From Chondromyces crocatus (GTDB lineage: Bacteria; Myxococcota_A; Polyangia; Polyangiales; Polyangiaceae), in assembly GCF_001189295.1 (NCBI RefSeq), contig NZ_CP012159.1:10745856-10809855 (forward strand): a DNA stretch of 64,000 nt. Direction: 5' to 3'. Of this stretch, positions 43,303-53,098 are shown one piece after another (the stretch's first letter is position 1; each line of letters opens with the position of its first letter). Both the position numbers and the translations under genes were made by a program. Under the pieces are notes generated by a model. It made no database searches. It was not told the origin of the DNA and saw nothing but the letters and a program-made list of their open reading frames with translations.

Positions 43303-44139
43303 ATGAGGTGCCACGCCGCCGCACTTGGTTGGATGTCCGTGGCTTTGACGATGGTCGGCTGTCGACCGGAGGCGCCACCCGCTTCGCCTGACACGGTGGC
43401 CGTGATCGATCCCGCCGCCGGGTCGACGACGAGCGCGCCAGCTTCAGCGACCAAAGCGGAGGAGCCTGCTCAGGACACCTCGGCGTCTCCGTCCGACGCG
43501 ACGAGCAGCAGGAGCGGCCCCGCAGGTGACGAGGACCCCGCAGGCCCCACGAAGCAGTACGCCATCGAGGTCAGCCGCGAGGATGACGAGGCGAGACGCC
43601 GCGGCGTGGGCCAAGGAGGAGGAGGCCTGCGCGGCGTGGGCCAAGGAGGAGGAGGCCTGAGCGGCGTGGGCCAAGGGGGCGGCGGCAAGGGCGAGAGCAG
43701 CGGCGCCGGAAGCAGCCCGGGGGCAGGCTCGGGATTCGGACGCATGGCCGGGTCGAAGAGCGCCGGCGCGAACGTGCACCCCCTCGCGCCGAAGGTGCAA
43801 GGAAAGCTGTCGTCCGCAGTCATCGAGCAGGTCGTTCAGAAGCACATCAACTTCTTCCGCTTCTGCTACGAGCTGGCGCTCGAAAAGGATCCGATGCTGA
43901 GGGGTGGCGTGAACGTCACGTTCGTCATCGGCAAGGAAGGGAAGGTGACGTCGACGCGCGAGGCCGCCTCCGACCTCGGCAACAAGGAGATGACCACCTG
44001 CGTGGTCCACTCGTTCCAGGCGTTGAAGTTCCCCGAACCCGAGGGAGGTGGCGTGGTCACCGTCACCTATCCTTTGCGGTTCTACAGGGGCGCCCCGCTC
44101 CAGAGCGACCCCCCGGCGGCACCCGCGCCAAAGCAGTGA
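43303..44139 (+). CDS. AgmX/PglI C-terminal domain lipoprotein (3 of 4)
   Basis: About 278 residues. Lipobox TMVGC. The linker has three direct copies of a GVGQGGGGL unit. The C-terminal domain: GKLSSAVIEQVVQKHINFFR, then CYELALEKDPMLRGGVNVTF, then IGKEGKVTSTREAASDLGNK. The repeat number probably varies between strains. A GC palindrome follows the stop. Confidence 0.85.
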   Translation: MRCHAAALGWMSVALTMVGCRPEAPPASPDTVAVIDPAAGSTTSAPASATKAEEPAQDTSASPSDATSSRSGPAGDEDPAGPTKQYAIEVSREDDEARRRGVGQGGGGLRGVGQGGGGLSGVGQGGGGKGESSGAGSSPGAGSGFGRMAGSKSAGANVHPLAPKVQGKLSSAVIEQVVQKHINFFRFCYELALEKDPMLRGGVNVTFVIGKEGKVTSTREAASDLGNKEMTTCVVHSFQALKFPEPEGGGVVTVTYPLRFYRGAPLQSDPPAAPAPKQ

Positions 44140-44140
44140 C

Positions 44141-44152
44141 CACCGCGCGGTG
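44141..44152. terminator. Palindrome after copy 3
   Basis: CACCGCGCGGTG, a perfect 12-bp palindrome 2 bp after the stop. May be a weak terminator. Confidence 0.35.
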
Positions 44153-44227
44153 ATGCAGCGTCGTGGGTGACGTGGCGATGCCGTGACCTTCGACGAAGTG
44201 ACCTCCCGGCGGTGAGGCCCACGAGGC

Positions 44228-44262
44228 TTGACGTGGGGGGTTGGCGCACTCAGCGTGGCGGC
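44228..44262 (+). promoter_or_regulatory. Conserved leader with TTGACGTG 35 nt before ATG
   Basis: TTGACGTGG at 44228, CAGCGT at 44251-44256, ATG 44263: the layout conserved before copies 1 and 3. Confidence 0.55.
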
Positions 44263-45144
44263 ATGAGGTATCGCGCCGCAGCGCTCGGCTTGTTCCCCTT
44301 CGCCTGGACGATGAGCGGCTGCCGCCCGGAAGCACCAGCAGCATCCCCCGCAGAGGTCGCGGTGATCGACCTCTCCGCGGCGCCGGCAGCCAGCACGCCA
44401 GCATCGTCCGCCAGTTCGACCGAGGCGGCTCAGGACGCGCCCAGCGATGAGGCGGGCACGTCGGATGGGAAAGCCATCAAGGAATACGGGGTGATCGGGC
44501 TGCTCCAGGCCACCTCGGAGTCGCCGTTCGAGACGCCAACGAACATCTTCGGCCCTGCCGACGAGGGCAACGCTGGCGGCTTCGGGCTCGGGGGGCTGGG
44601 GCTCCGCGGCGTGGGCCAAGGCGGGGGAGGCACGGGAGAGGGCATCGGCCTCGGCACCATCGGTACCATCGGGCGCGGTAACGGGACGGGCGCGGGATAC
44701 GGGCGTGGGGCAGGTGCGACGACCGGCGGCCCGGAGGTACGCACCGTCGCGCCGACGGTGAAAGGGAGCCTGCCACCCGAGGTCATTCAGCGGATCATCC
44801 GGCAGCACAGGGCTCGCTTCCGTCATTGCTACGAGGTCTCGCTCCAGAAGGATCCGACGCTGCAGGGTGGTGCGAGCTTCACGTTCGTCATCGGCAAGGA
44901 GGGGAAGGTCACGTCCGCGCGCGAGGCCACCTCCGACCTCGGCAACAAGGACGTGAGCACCTGCGTGGTCCAGGTGATCCAGTCGCTGGTGTTCCCCGCG
45001 CCAGAGAAGGGTGGCGTGGTCACCGTCACCTACCCCCTGCGGTTCTCCAGCGCCGCCCCGGCTCCGAGCGAGAAGGACGCTCCGCCGAGCAAGGACGCCC
45101 CCGCAGCCCCGCCCACCACGACGTCCACGCCGACGAAGAAGTGA
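44263..45144 (+). CDS. AgmX/PglI C-terminal domain lipoprotein (4 of 4)
   Basis: About 293 residues. Lipobox TMSGC, Gly-rich linker (GGFGLGGLGLRGVGQGGGGT, then GEGIGLGTIG, near copy 1), and the C-terminal domain: GSLPPEVIQRIIRQHRARFR, then CYEVSLQKDPTLQGGASFTF. Ends with a Pro/Lys/Thr tail. Closest to copy 1 in the linker, suggesting more than one duplication step. Confidence 0.85.
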   Translation: MRYRAAALGLFPFAWTMSGCRPEAPAASPAEVAVIDLSAAPAASTPASSASSTEAAQDAPSDEAGTSDGKAIKEYGVIGLLQATSESPFETPTNIFGPADEGNAGGFGLGGLGLRGVGQGGGGTGEGIGLGTIGTIGRGNGTGAGYGRGAGATTGGPEVRTVAPTVKGSLPPEVIQRIIRQHRARFRHCYEVSLQKDPTLQGGASFTFVIGKEGKVTSAREATSDLGNKDVSTCVVQVIQSLVFPAPEKGGVVTVTYPLRFSSAAPAPSEKDAPPSKDAPAAPPTTTSTPTKK

Positions 45145-45390
45145 TCTCTCCGCGCTGACGGGAGCGCCATCGAGGAGTCGTCTGGGGAGCGGTGCGAGGT
45201 GCCGCGAGGGGTCGTCGTCGACGATGGCGCGACGTCGGGATGGCAGGGCACAACCGGCAAGCGCGATGGGGACGGGCGCCTGGTAGTCTCGCTTTCGCGC
45301 GTCGCACGGGGATCCTTGCCGCAAGGGTCCGCGATGTCCCGGGTGGTCCCGGGGCGTCGACGAGGCGGCGTGCGGTCGAAGGAGAATGCC

Positions 45391-46899
45391 ATGGGGCAGG
45401 ATCGTCGTGTCGTCGCCGAGACGCGCGGGGTGGGTGGTCGTCGAGGTGCGCTCGCCGGGTGGTTGGGCGCGCTCGTGGTGGCGGGGTGCGGGCAGGGAGG
45501 GGTCGACGTGGGGCCCTCCGAGGAGCCGCTGGGCGAGTCGGTGCAGTCGGTGGTGACGCAGTGCATTTACCTGGACCCGGCGCTCACGCCGCCGCTGCCC
45601 GTGCCCGTCGACTTCGAGCGCGAGCTGGTGATCACCGATCTCGCGGTGGTGGACGATCCATGCCTGACGACCTGGTCGACGGCCTGTCCCCTGTCCGGGG
45701 CATGGACGTTCGGGCAGCTGATGATCGACATGGCCGGCGCGACGCCACCCGAGCAGTTCGTGGCCGAGTGGCTGCACCAGTGGGAGGTCTCCACGATGAC
45801 GCCGACCGGGGTGGTGGTGCCGCCGCGAGCGGGAATCCGGCCGCAGGTCATCGATCCGTGGCTGGTGGTGAGCGGGTGCACGCCAGGGAGCCCCATCGTG
45901 GGACCAGGTGCGTCTTGCTTGCTCGATCTGAAGCAGGCGCCTTTCCGTCTGCTGGGGATCGTGAACCGGGTGGATGAAGACGTTTCGTTGACGGCCGCAG
46001 GGGGGACGACGCACGGAGAGGCGCGGTTCGTGTTCGGCTTCGTCGATCCGCTCGGTGGGAACCCGCTCCAGGCGACGGTGATCCTGGAGTACAAGCTGCC
46101 GACCGCGCGCATGGGACTGTCTTACAAGGTCCACGACTGGGCGCACGACTGGCACTTCCTGAGCGATCCGAGCCTGGGTCCGATCGGCTCGCCTCAGTAC
46201 ATGCAAGTGCTCTACAGCATCCTGCACGACATCACCTCGCCAGGCGTGGAGCCGGGAAACCCGAACTTCGGGAGCGCCATCGGGCAGGTGCGCACGAACG
46301 AGATCGATTTCGGCGGCGGTCCGTGGAAACTGCGGGAACACACGCTGCAGGATGTGGGGCTGGGGCCAAACGATTCGGCGCTGGCGGTGCACACGCTGGC
46401 GCTCACGCCGGACGATGGCTTCAACCTGACGCCAGCACTCGACGCGCACCTGCAGGGTTTGTCGCTCGGGTCGGGGAGCCCGGTGCTGATGGATTACCTG
46501 CACACGAGCCCGCCGGACGATGTGCCGAGCGCCATGCTGGCAGGAGAATCGTCGGCGCCGCTGCTCTGGGACCATTCGTCCCCGGGGACGCTGCTTCCCG
46601 AAGAGCGACATCATTTCGCGCTGGCGACGTGCAATGGGTGTCATCTGGACGAGACGCAGACGCCCTTCGTGCACCTCTCGCCGAGATCAGCAGGGGTGCC
46701 GACGACGCTGTCACCGTTCCTGAGCACCCCGACCGTGGCGGCCGGCGCAGGGTTGCCGATGTTCTCGCTGAGCGTGCCGGACCCGGCCGGGAGCGGGACG
46801 ATCTTCGACTACAACGAGCCGTGGCGGCGGATGTGCGAAGTGACGCGCATCCTGACGGGCGTGACGACCCCGTACACCCGCGCGAACGGCGCCCACTGA
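45391..46899 (+). CDS. Lipoprotein with a single CxxCH heme-type motif
   Basis: About 502 residues from ATG 45391 (AAGGAGA upstream). Signal peptide and lipobox VAGC. The body is unrecognised (FRLLGIVNRVDEDVSL, GEARFVFGFVDPLGGNPLQA). Near residue 415 is TCNGCHLDETQTPF, a CNGCH site that fits c-type heme attachment. The lone motif, a well-folded N-terminal part, and the location outside the cytoplasm suggest a redox or di-heme-type surface protein; the substrate is unknown. Confidence 0.75.
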   Translation: MGQDRRVVAETRGVGGRRGALAGWLGALVVAGCGQGGVDVGPSEEPLGESVQSVVTQCIYLDPALTPPLPVPVDFERELVITDLAVVDDPCLTTWSTACPLSGAWTFGQLMIDMAGATPPEQFVAEWLHQWEVSTMTPTGVVVPPRAGIRPQVIDPWLVVSGCTPGSPIVGPGASCLLDLKQAPFRLLGIVNRVDEDVSLTAAGGTTHGEARFVFGFVDPLGGNPLQATVILEYKLPTARMGLSYKVHDWAHDWHFLSDPSLGPIGSPQYMQVLYSILHDITSPGVEPGNPNFGSAIGQVRTNEIDFGGGPWKLREHTLQDVGLGPNDSALAVHTLALTPDDGFNLTPALDAHLQGLSLGSGSPVLMDYLHTSPPDDVPSAMLAGESSAPLLWDHSSPGTLLPEERHHFALATCNGCHLDETQTPFVHLSPRSAGVPTTLSPFLSTPTVAAGAGLPMFSLSVPDPAGSGTIFDYNEPWRRMCEVTRILTGVTTPYTRANGAH

Positions 46900-47083
46900 C
46901 CCGCCCCGGACGCGGCATGCGCGAGGCGCTCGGGCTGAAACGCCGCGGGTGACCTCGCCACCGCAGAACCCTTCCCCCATCAGGTCAATCAGAGCGCTGG
47001 AGCGTTCGCGCCCTGTGCCAGCGCGGCAGGCTGGCAAGGCCCACATGCCGGGCTTGGCGAAGGGGCGGGATCAAGGGGGTCGC

Positions 47084-48481
47084 ATGGCGGTCGGGGGGCG
47101 GACGGTGGACGTGGGGGCGCTGCTGGACGAGGGGCCCTGGAGCGGTTTTCAGAAGCAGGTGCTCGCGTGCGCGGCGCTGGCCGTCGTTCTGGACGGGTTC
47201 GACAACCAGGCGCTGGGGTTCGCGCTGCCGATGCTGATCGCGGAGTGGGGGGTGGCGAAGGGGGACTTCGCGTCGGTGCTCGCGGTGGGGCTGCTGGGGA
47301 TGGCGCTGGGGACGGCGATCGGAGGGTTCGCAGGTGACCGGGTGGGGCGGCGCCGGGCGCTCGTGGGGAGCATGTTCGTGTTCGGGGCGATGACGGCAGG
47401 GATCGCGCTGGTGACCGGGCTGTCGGGGTTGATGGCGCTGCGCTTTCTGGCGGCGCTCGGGCTGGGGGGGTGCTTGCCGAACGCGACGACGCTGGCGGCG
47501 GAGTACACGCCAGCGCGGCATCGGCCCTGGGCGGTGACGGCGACGATCCTGTGCGTGCCGCTGGGGGGGATGGTCGGGGGGCTTCTGGCCGGGGTGCTCT
47601 TGCCGTCGCTGGGGTGGCGGGCGCTGTTCGCGGTGGGTGGGGTGGCGCCGCTGATCCTGGGCGGTGTGTTCGCGGTGGTCGTGCCCGAGTCACCTCGGTA
47701 TCTGGCGCGAGAGCCGTCCCGCGAGGGTGAGCTTCGCCAGGTGCTGGCGCGGATGGGGCGGCCCCAGGAGGGGGCGACGACGCTGGTGGATCGGGGGGAG
47801 GCGCAGGGAGGCAGCGGGGCGGGCGGCAAGGATCGGTCGCGGCTGAGGGCGCTGTTCGGCGGGGCGTACCTGCGCGACACGCTGGGGCTGTGGCTGGCGT
47901 TCTTCTCCTGCTACGTGGCGGTGTACGTGGTCTTCAGCTGGGTGCCGACGCTGCTGGTCGGCCAGGGGATGAGCCTGAAGGCGGCGAGCAGCGGGCTGAC
48001 GGCGTACAACCTGGGCGGGGTGCTGGGGGCGCTCGCTGGAGGCTGGGCGATCGGGCGGGTGGGGTCGCGGCCGGCGATGCTGGCGATGGCGATGGGGGGC
48101 GTGGTGAGCGCGGTGGCGCTGAAGCTCGTGCCGCTCACGGGGAGCGAGGGGTCACTGGCGCTGCTCCTGTGGCTCGCGCTGCACGGGGCGTTCGTCAACG
48201 CGGCGCAGTCGACGTTGTTCGCGCTGGCGGCGCATGTGTATCCGACGGGTGTGAGGGCGACGGGCTCAGGATGCGCCATCGGGGTGGGTCGTCTCGGCGC
48301 GGTGCTCAGCTCCTACGTGGGCGCGCTGGTGCTCGATGCCGACGGGGGCAGCGGGTACTTCACGCTGATCGCGGGAGCGATGCTGGTGACCTGCGCAGCG
48401 CTCGCAGGAATCGTGCGTCACATCCCTCGGGCAGAAGCGAAGGCGAGGCTCGCCGCCGCGACAGCGAGCCCGGAAAGCTGA
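47084..48481 (+). CDS. MFS transporter (AAHS-like)
   Basis: About 465 residues; ATG 47084 is chosen over earlier starts because AAGGGGG precedes it and MAVGGRTVDVGALLDEGPWS is the usual short N-terminus. Twelve membrane helices are visible. The loop 2-3 signature GDRVGRRR, DGFDNQALGFALP in helix 1, and PESPRYLAREP fit the aromatic acid/H+ symporter group (BenK/PcaK-like). Substrate is probably an aromatic or other organic acid. No catabolic genes adjacent. Confidence 0.85.
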   Translation: MAVGGRTVDVGALLDEGPWSGFQKQVLACAALAVVLDGFDNQALGFALPMLIAEWGVAKGDFASVLAVGLLGMALGTAIGGFAGDRVGRRRALVGSMFVFGAMTAGIALVTGLSGLMALRFLAALGLGGCLPNATTLAAEYTPARHRPWAVTATILCVPLGGMVGGLLAGVLLPSLGWRALFAVGGVAPLILGGVFAVVVPESPRYLAREPSREGELRQVLARMGRPQEGATTLVDRGEAQGGSGAGGKDRSRLRALFGGAYLRDTLGLWLAFFSCYVAVYVVFSWVPTLLVGQGMSLKAASSGLTAYNLGGVLGALAGGWAIGRVGSRPAMLAMAMGGVVSAVALKLVPLTGSEGSLALLLWLALHGAFVNAAQSTLFALAAHVYPTGVRATGSGCAIGVGRLGAVLSSYVGALVLDADGGSGYFTLIAGAMLVTCAALAGIVRHIPRAEAKARLAAATASPES

Positions 48482-48537
48482 AGCGCCGAGCCTGGTTTCC
48501 GTTTCGGTCGTCTGCATTCGCTTCACGCTTTCACGTC

Positions 48538-48551
48538 AATGCGAGCGCATT
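48538..48551. promoter_or_regulatory. Inverted repeat upstream of the DJ-1 gene
   Basis: AATGCGAGCGCATT, a 14-bp palindrome 87 bp before the start of the DJ-1-type gene. A regulator binding site is possible. Confidence 0.3.
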
Positions 48552-48637
48552 CGCGGTGTCGAAGAAAGGAATGAGCAGCGTGACGTCGCGGGCTACAGTG
48601 CCGCATCCGCAACGACGCGCACACCCCGGAGGGAAAC

Positions 48638-49321
48638 ATGAAGGTTCTCGTCGTCCTCACCTCGCATGACCAGCTCGGCGACACGGGCAAGAAGACAGGC
48701 TTCTGGCTGGAGGAGTTCGCTGCTCCCTATTACGTGCTGAAGGACGCAGGGCTGGCGGTCACGCTGGCGTCGCCGAAGGGAGGGCAGCCGCCGCTCGATC
48801 CGAAGAGCGATCTGCCAGAGAACCAGACGGAGGCGACGAAGCGCTTCCGCGCCGACAAGGAGGCCCAGGCGCAGCTCGCGAGCACGAAGAAGCTCGCGGA
48901 CGTGTCGGCGGTGGACTTCGACGCGATCTTCTATCCCGGGGGCCACGGCCCGATGTGGGACCTGCCGGACAACACCGCTTCGATCGCGCTCATCGAGGCG
49001 TTCACCCGGGCCGAGAAGCCCGTGGCAGCGGTCTGTCATGCGCCGGTCGCGCTGGTCAATGCGCGGGCGAAGGACGGCAAGTACCTGGTCGAGGGGAAGC
49101 GCGTCACCGGCTTCACCAACACGGAGGAGGCGGCGGTGGAGCTGGAGAAGGTGGTGCCCTTCCTGCTGGAGGACAGGCTGAAGGAGCGAGGCGGGGTGTT
49201 CAGCAAGGCCGCCGACTTCGCGCCCCACATCGAGGTGGACGGGCGCCTGGTGACGGGCCAGAACCCCGCGTCTTCCGCCCCGGTGGCGGAGGCGTTGCTG
49301 AAGCTCTTGCGCTCCCGCTGA
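48638..49321 (+). CDS. DJ-1/PfpI family protein (Hsp31-like)
   Basis: A 227-residue protein from ATG 48638 after GGAGGG. Elements of the class I glutamine amidotransferase-like fold: YPGGHGPMWDLPDN, then AAVCHAPVALVN with the nucleophile Cys near residue 133 and the elbow His. An early Glu (WLEEF) and the insertion between strands fit the Hsp31/YajL-type group of deglycase or chaperone proteins. No signal peptide. A strong two-way terminator follows. Confidence 0.88.
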   Translation: MKVLVVLTSHDQLGDTGKKTGFWLEEFAAPYYVLKDAGLAVTLASPKGGQPPLDPKSDLPENQTEATKRFRADKEAQAQLASTKKLADVSAVDFDAIFYPGGHGPMWDLPDNTASIALIEAFTRAEKPVAAVCHAPVALVNARAKDGKYLVEGKRVTGFTNTEEAAVELEKVVPFLLEDRLKERGGVFSKAADFAPHIEVDGRLVTGQNPASSAPVAEALLKLLRSR

Positions 49322-49334
49322 AGACACGAGCGCA

Positions 49335-49379
49335 GACGCCGGAGGTGCCACGCCGAGGGACGGTGGCACGCCCGGCGTC
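49335..49379. terminator. Bidirectional terminator hairpin
   Basis: GACGCCGG (49335-49342) pairs with CCGGCGTC (49372-49379); inside, GTGCCAC (49345-49351) pairs with GTGGCAC (49363-49369). The stem lies between the DJ-1 gene stop (49321) and the convergent fibro-slime gene stop (49388), so it could end both transcripts. Confidence 0.7.
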
Positions 49380-49387
49380 GGCTCCGC

Positions 49388-50311
49388 TCACTGAGGCGGC
49401 GTGACGGGGGTGAAGCAGGAGATCGAGGTCTCGATCCGGAAGTTCGACTGGGTGGTGTGCCGCTCGGCGAAGAAGAAGTCGAGCGTGTAGCGGTTGCCAG
49501 GGGTGATCCCCAGCTCGGCGGCGCGGGCGTCGAGGTCGACGGTCGACTCCATGGCGCCGTGGACGCCGCCGAGGTCGATGGCGAGGCGGCCGTTGATGAA
49601 CGTGAAGAGGTCGTCGTCGCCACGGAAACGGAAGACCTCGCCGCCCTTGTATTCAAACTCGGTGCGTATCTCGAGCGTGAAGTGGAAGTTGTGGTCGAGG
49701 GACTCGTTGCCGAACCCCTGGCCATCGATGGGGAAGAAGGCGGTGCTGTCGTAGGTGTAGAGCCCGCCGTCGATGGGCTCGAGGGGGATCTCGATCGGGA
49801 TCGGGATGTTGACGCCGGGGACGTCGCGGTACCACTGGTCGAAGTGCTCACGGCCGTTGGTGGTGGGCGTCGTCGGGTTGCCCGCGTAGATTGGCTTGCC
49901 GTCGGCGGCGAGCATGGAATGCACGATGCCGTAGTCGACCCCGAGGGCGTACTCGAAGTCGGGATGGTCTCGAGAGAAGTCGCGGACGACGCCTTGAAGC
50001 ACGGTGCCGCACGATCCGCCGGAGCCGCCCGCGCCCCCTGATCCGGAGGTCGGGATGTCGATGCCGCCGCCTGCTCCGGAGGGGAGGCCGCCGCCCTGCG
50101 CCCCGGTCCCAGCGCCGCTACCTCCGTTCCCACCGGCGCCGCTCGTCTCGGAACTCGCCCCGCTGTCACCACCACCGCATGCTGCCGAGAGGAGCAGGGC
50201 AGCAGCACCACCGGCGATGGCGAGGAGGTGCCACGTTCGAGTGATGTCGCCGCGGGCGCCGCGGCTCGACTGTCGGGCTGGAAGCGAACGAAGTTCCGGA
50301 GGTCGGCTCAT
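49388..50311 (-). CDS. Fibro-slime domain lipoprotein
   Basis: A 307-residue exported lipoprotein from ATG 50311. Signal peptide, lipobox LSAAC, then a Gly-rich linker. The fibro-slime domain (PA14-like) follows: GVVRDFSRDHPDFEYAL, GREHFDQWYRDVPGVN, YDSTAFFPIDGQGFG, FRFRGDDDLFTFINGRLAID, FFFAERHTTQSNFRIET. In myxobacteria this domain is found in slime and fibril surface proteins. The three Asp in RGDDDLF and the following loop may bind Ca2+ and glycan. Probably part of the extracellular matrix. Confidence 0.9.
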   Translation of the reverse strand: MSRPPELRSLPARQSSRGARGDITRTWHLLAIAGGAAALLLSAACGGGDSGASSETSGAGGNGGSGAGTGAQGGGLPSGAGGGIDIPTSGSGGAGGSGGSCGTVLQGVVRDFSRDHPDFEYALGVDYGIVHSMLAADGKPIYAGNPTTPTTNGREHFDQWYRDVPGVNIPIPIEIPLEPIDGGLYTYDSTAFFPIDGQGFGNESLDHNFHFTLEIRTEFEYKGGEVFRFRGDDDLFTFINGRLAIDLGGVHGAMESTVDLDARAAELGITPGNRYTLDFFFAERHTTQSNFRIETSISCFTPVTPPQ

Positions 50312-50491
50312 GGTGTCAGCGTAACGTGGACCTCGTGCGGTCGCCACGGGCTCGTGCCCGCCGAGCCGCTCGGTTCGCACCTGGAGATCCGCGCCTCGGT
50401 AGGCCGCTTGCTCTCGGCGCATTCCAGGACTACCCCCAACGGCTGAACGCCAGAACGCTGGCGCTCCAACCGTTTGCTCCGGAGCACGACC

Positions 50492-51676
<1,185 letters not shown>

Positions 51677-51718
51677 CGCGAGGGGCGCGGTGATCGGGTC
51701 GGGCTCCGGAGGAGCTGG

Positions 51719-52585
51719 ATGATCCGGCCGCGCCTCGTGGCGCGCGGGGTGGAGGCCTTCCCCGCGCGCACGCCGACGTTGCCTCCTGCGACCCACACGA
51801 ACAGCTATGCGCTCGGTGAGCGCGAGGTGCTGCTGGTCGAGCCCGCCACGCCCGACGACGAGGAGCGGCGCGCGTGGCTCGACTGGGCTCGGGGGATCGC
51901 CTCGTCCGGGCGGCACCTGCTGGCGATCGCGCTGACGCACCACCACGTGGATCACGTGGGCGGAGCGGCGTTCTTTGCAGAGGCGCTGGGGCTGCCGGTG
52001 TGGGCCCACGCGGAGACGGCGGCGCGCTTGCCCGAGCTGCCGGTGGCGCGGCACCTGGTCGAGGGGGAGACGCTGGTGCTGGAGGGGCCGACCGCGCGTC
52101 GGGTGCAGGTGCTGCACACGCCAGGGCACGCGCCGGGGCACGTGTGCTTGCTCGACGAGGAGAGCCGCGCGCTGGTGGCGGGGGACATGGTCGCCAGCGT
52201 GGGGACGATCTTGATCGCGCCCGGCGAGGGGGACATGCAGGTGTACCTGGAGCAGCTCGAGCGCCTCGCCGGGGTGGGGGCGCAGGTGGCGTTGCCCGCG
52301 CACGGGGATCCGATCGAGGCGCCCGAGGCGCTGTTCCGGCACTACATCGCGCACCGGCTGGCACGCGAAGCGCGGGTGGTGGCGACGCTGGTCGGGCTCG
52401 GGGAGAGCGCTGCCGCGCTGGAGGCGCTGGTGCCCATCGCCTACGCGGACACGCCGCCGCAGGTATGGCCCCTGGCGCGGCTGAGCCTGGAGGCGCACTT
52501 GCTCAAGCTGGAGAAAGAGGGGCGGGCGCGGCGTGATGCGGAGGGGCGATGGGCAGCGACAGAGGCGGCACAGGGAAGATCATGA
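51719..52585 (+). CDS. Metallo-beta-lactamase-fold hydrolase (LACTB2-like)
   Basis: 288 residues from ATG 51719 (GGAGGAG upstream). Metal motif THHHVDHVGG, a later LHTPGHAPGHVCLL His, Asp in LVAGDMVAS, and a final His in LPAHGDPIEAPEALFRHY complete the site of a glyoxalase-II/LACTB2-type enzyme. The C-terminal helical part resembles LACTB2. Hydrolysis of a thioester or phosphodiester is possible; RNA endonuclease activity has been shown for LACTB2 relatives. Overlaps the thioesterase stop by 6 bp from the other strand. Confidence 0.88.
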   Translation: MIRPRLVARGVEAFPARTPTLPPATHTNSYALGEREVLLVEPATPDDEERRAWLDWARGIASSGRHLLAIALTHHHVDHVGGAAFFAEALGLPVWAHAETAARLPELPVARHLVEGETLVLEGPTARRVQVLHTPGHAPGHVCLLDEESRALVAGDMVASVGTILIAPGEGDMQVYLEQLERLAGVGAQVALPAHGDPIEAPEALFRHYIAHRLAREARVVATLVGLGESAAALEALVPIAYADTPPQVWPLARLSLEAHLLKLEKEGRARRDAEGRWAATEAAQGRS

Positions 52586-53023
52586 AGCCGCGGGTGCGGG
52601 CTGGAGCAGGGGCGTGACCACGGCGCGCAGGTGCTCGCTCCAGGGGCAAGGGCGGTAGGTGGTGGGGTCGAGGCGGACGATGCGGGTGTCGCCCTCGGCG
52701 TGAACGACCGTCCCGTCGGCCGAGAGGACGCGCGCGGTGATGGTCATGCTGGTGCGGCCCAGGTGAGAGATGGCCAGCTCGACCCCGAGGACGCCCTCTC
52801 CGCGCACGGGCGCAAGGTAGCGGATGCGGTGCTCGGCGATGACGTTGAACTTGTCGGGGTTGACGGTGAGGTCGTCCTGCCAGTGGAAGCCGAGGGCGTT
52901 GAACAGCTCGCCTCGGGCGCGCTCGATGAACAGCAGATAGCGGACGTTGTGCAGGATGTTGAGCGCGTCCAGGTCATCGAAGTAGACGCGCTGGACGGAG
53001 AGGTACGGGACGGAGACCGACAT
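52580..53023 (-). CDS. Hot-dog fold acyl-CoA thioesterase
   Basis: 147 residues from ATG 53023. VYFDDLDALNILHNVRYLLF, then IERARGELFNALGFHW, is the 4HBT signature with the active-site Asp and Asn/His. IRYLAPVRGEGVLGVELAIS forms the second half of the sheet. Fits YbgC/FcbC-like acyl-CoA thioesterases. Convergent with the MBL gene and next to the HTTM pair; supports a lipid-metabolism context. Confidence 0.88.
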   Translation of the reverse strand: MSVSVPYLSVQRVYFDDLDALNILHNVRYLLFIERARGELFNALGFHWQDDLTVNPDKFNVIAEHRIRYLAPVRGEGVLGVELAISHLGRTSMTITARVLSADGTVVHAEGDTRIVRLDPTTYRPCPWSEHLRAVVTPLLQPAPAAS

Positions 53024-53098
53024 CCGGCCCTCGTACCACAGGGGTGAGGCTCATCCGGAAGTGCATCACGCGGCAAGGCGTCATGAGAGGATGGGCGC

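Noticed and set aside
43444-46674. Very long open frame on the minus strand (over 1000 codons)
   Set aside because: It is antisense to four AgmX-domain genes and the CxxCH lipoprotein, has Arg/His-rich composition typical of GC-driven shadows, and no domain.
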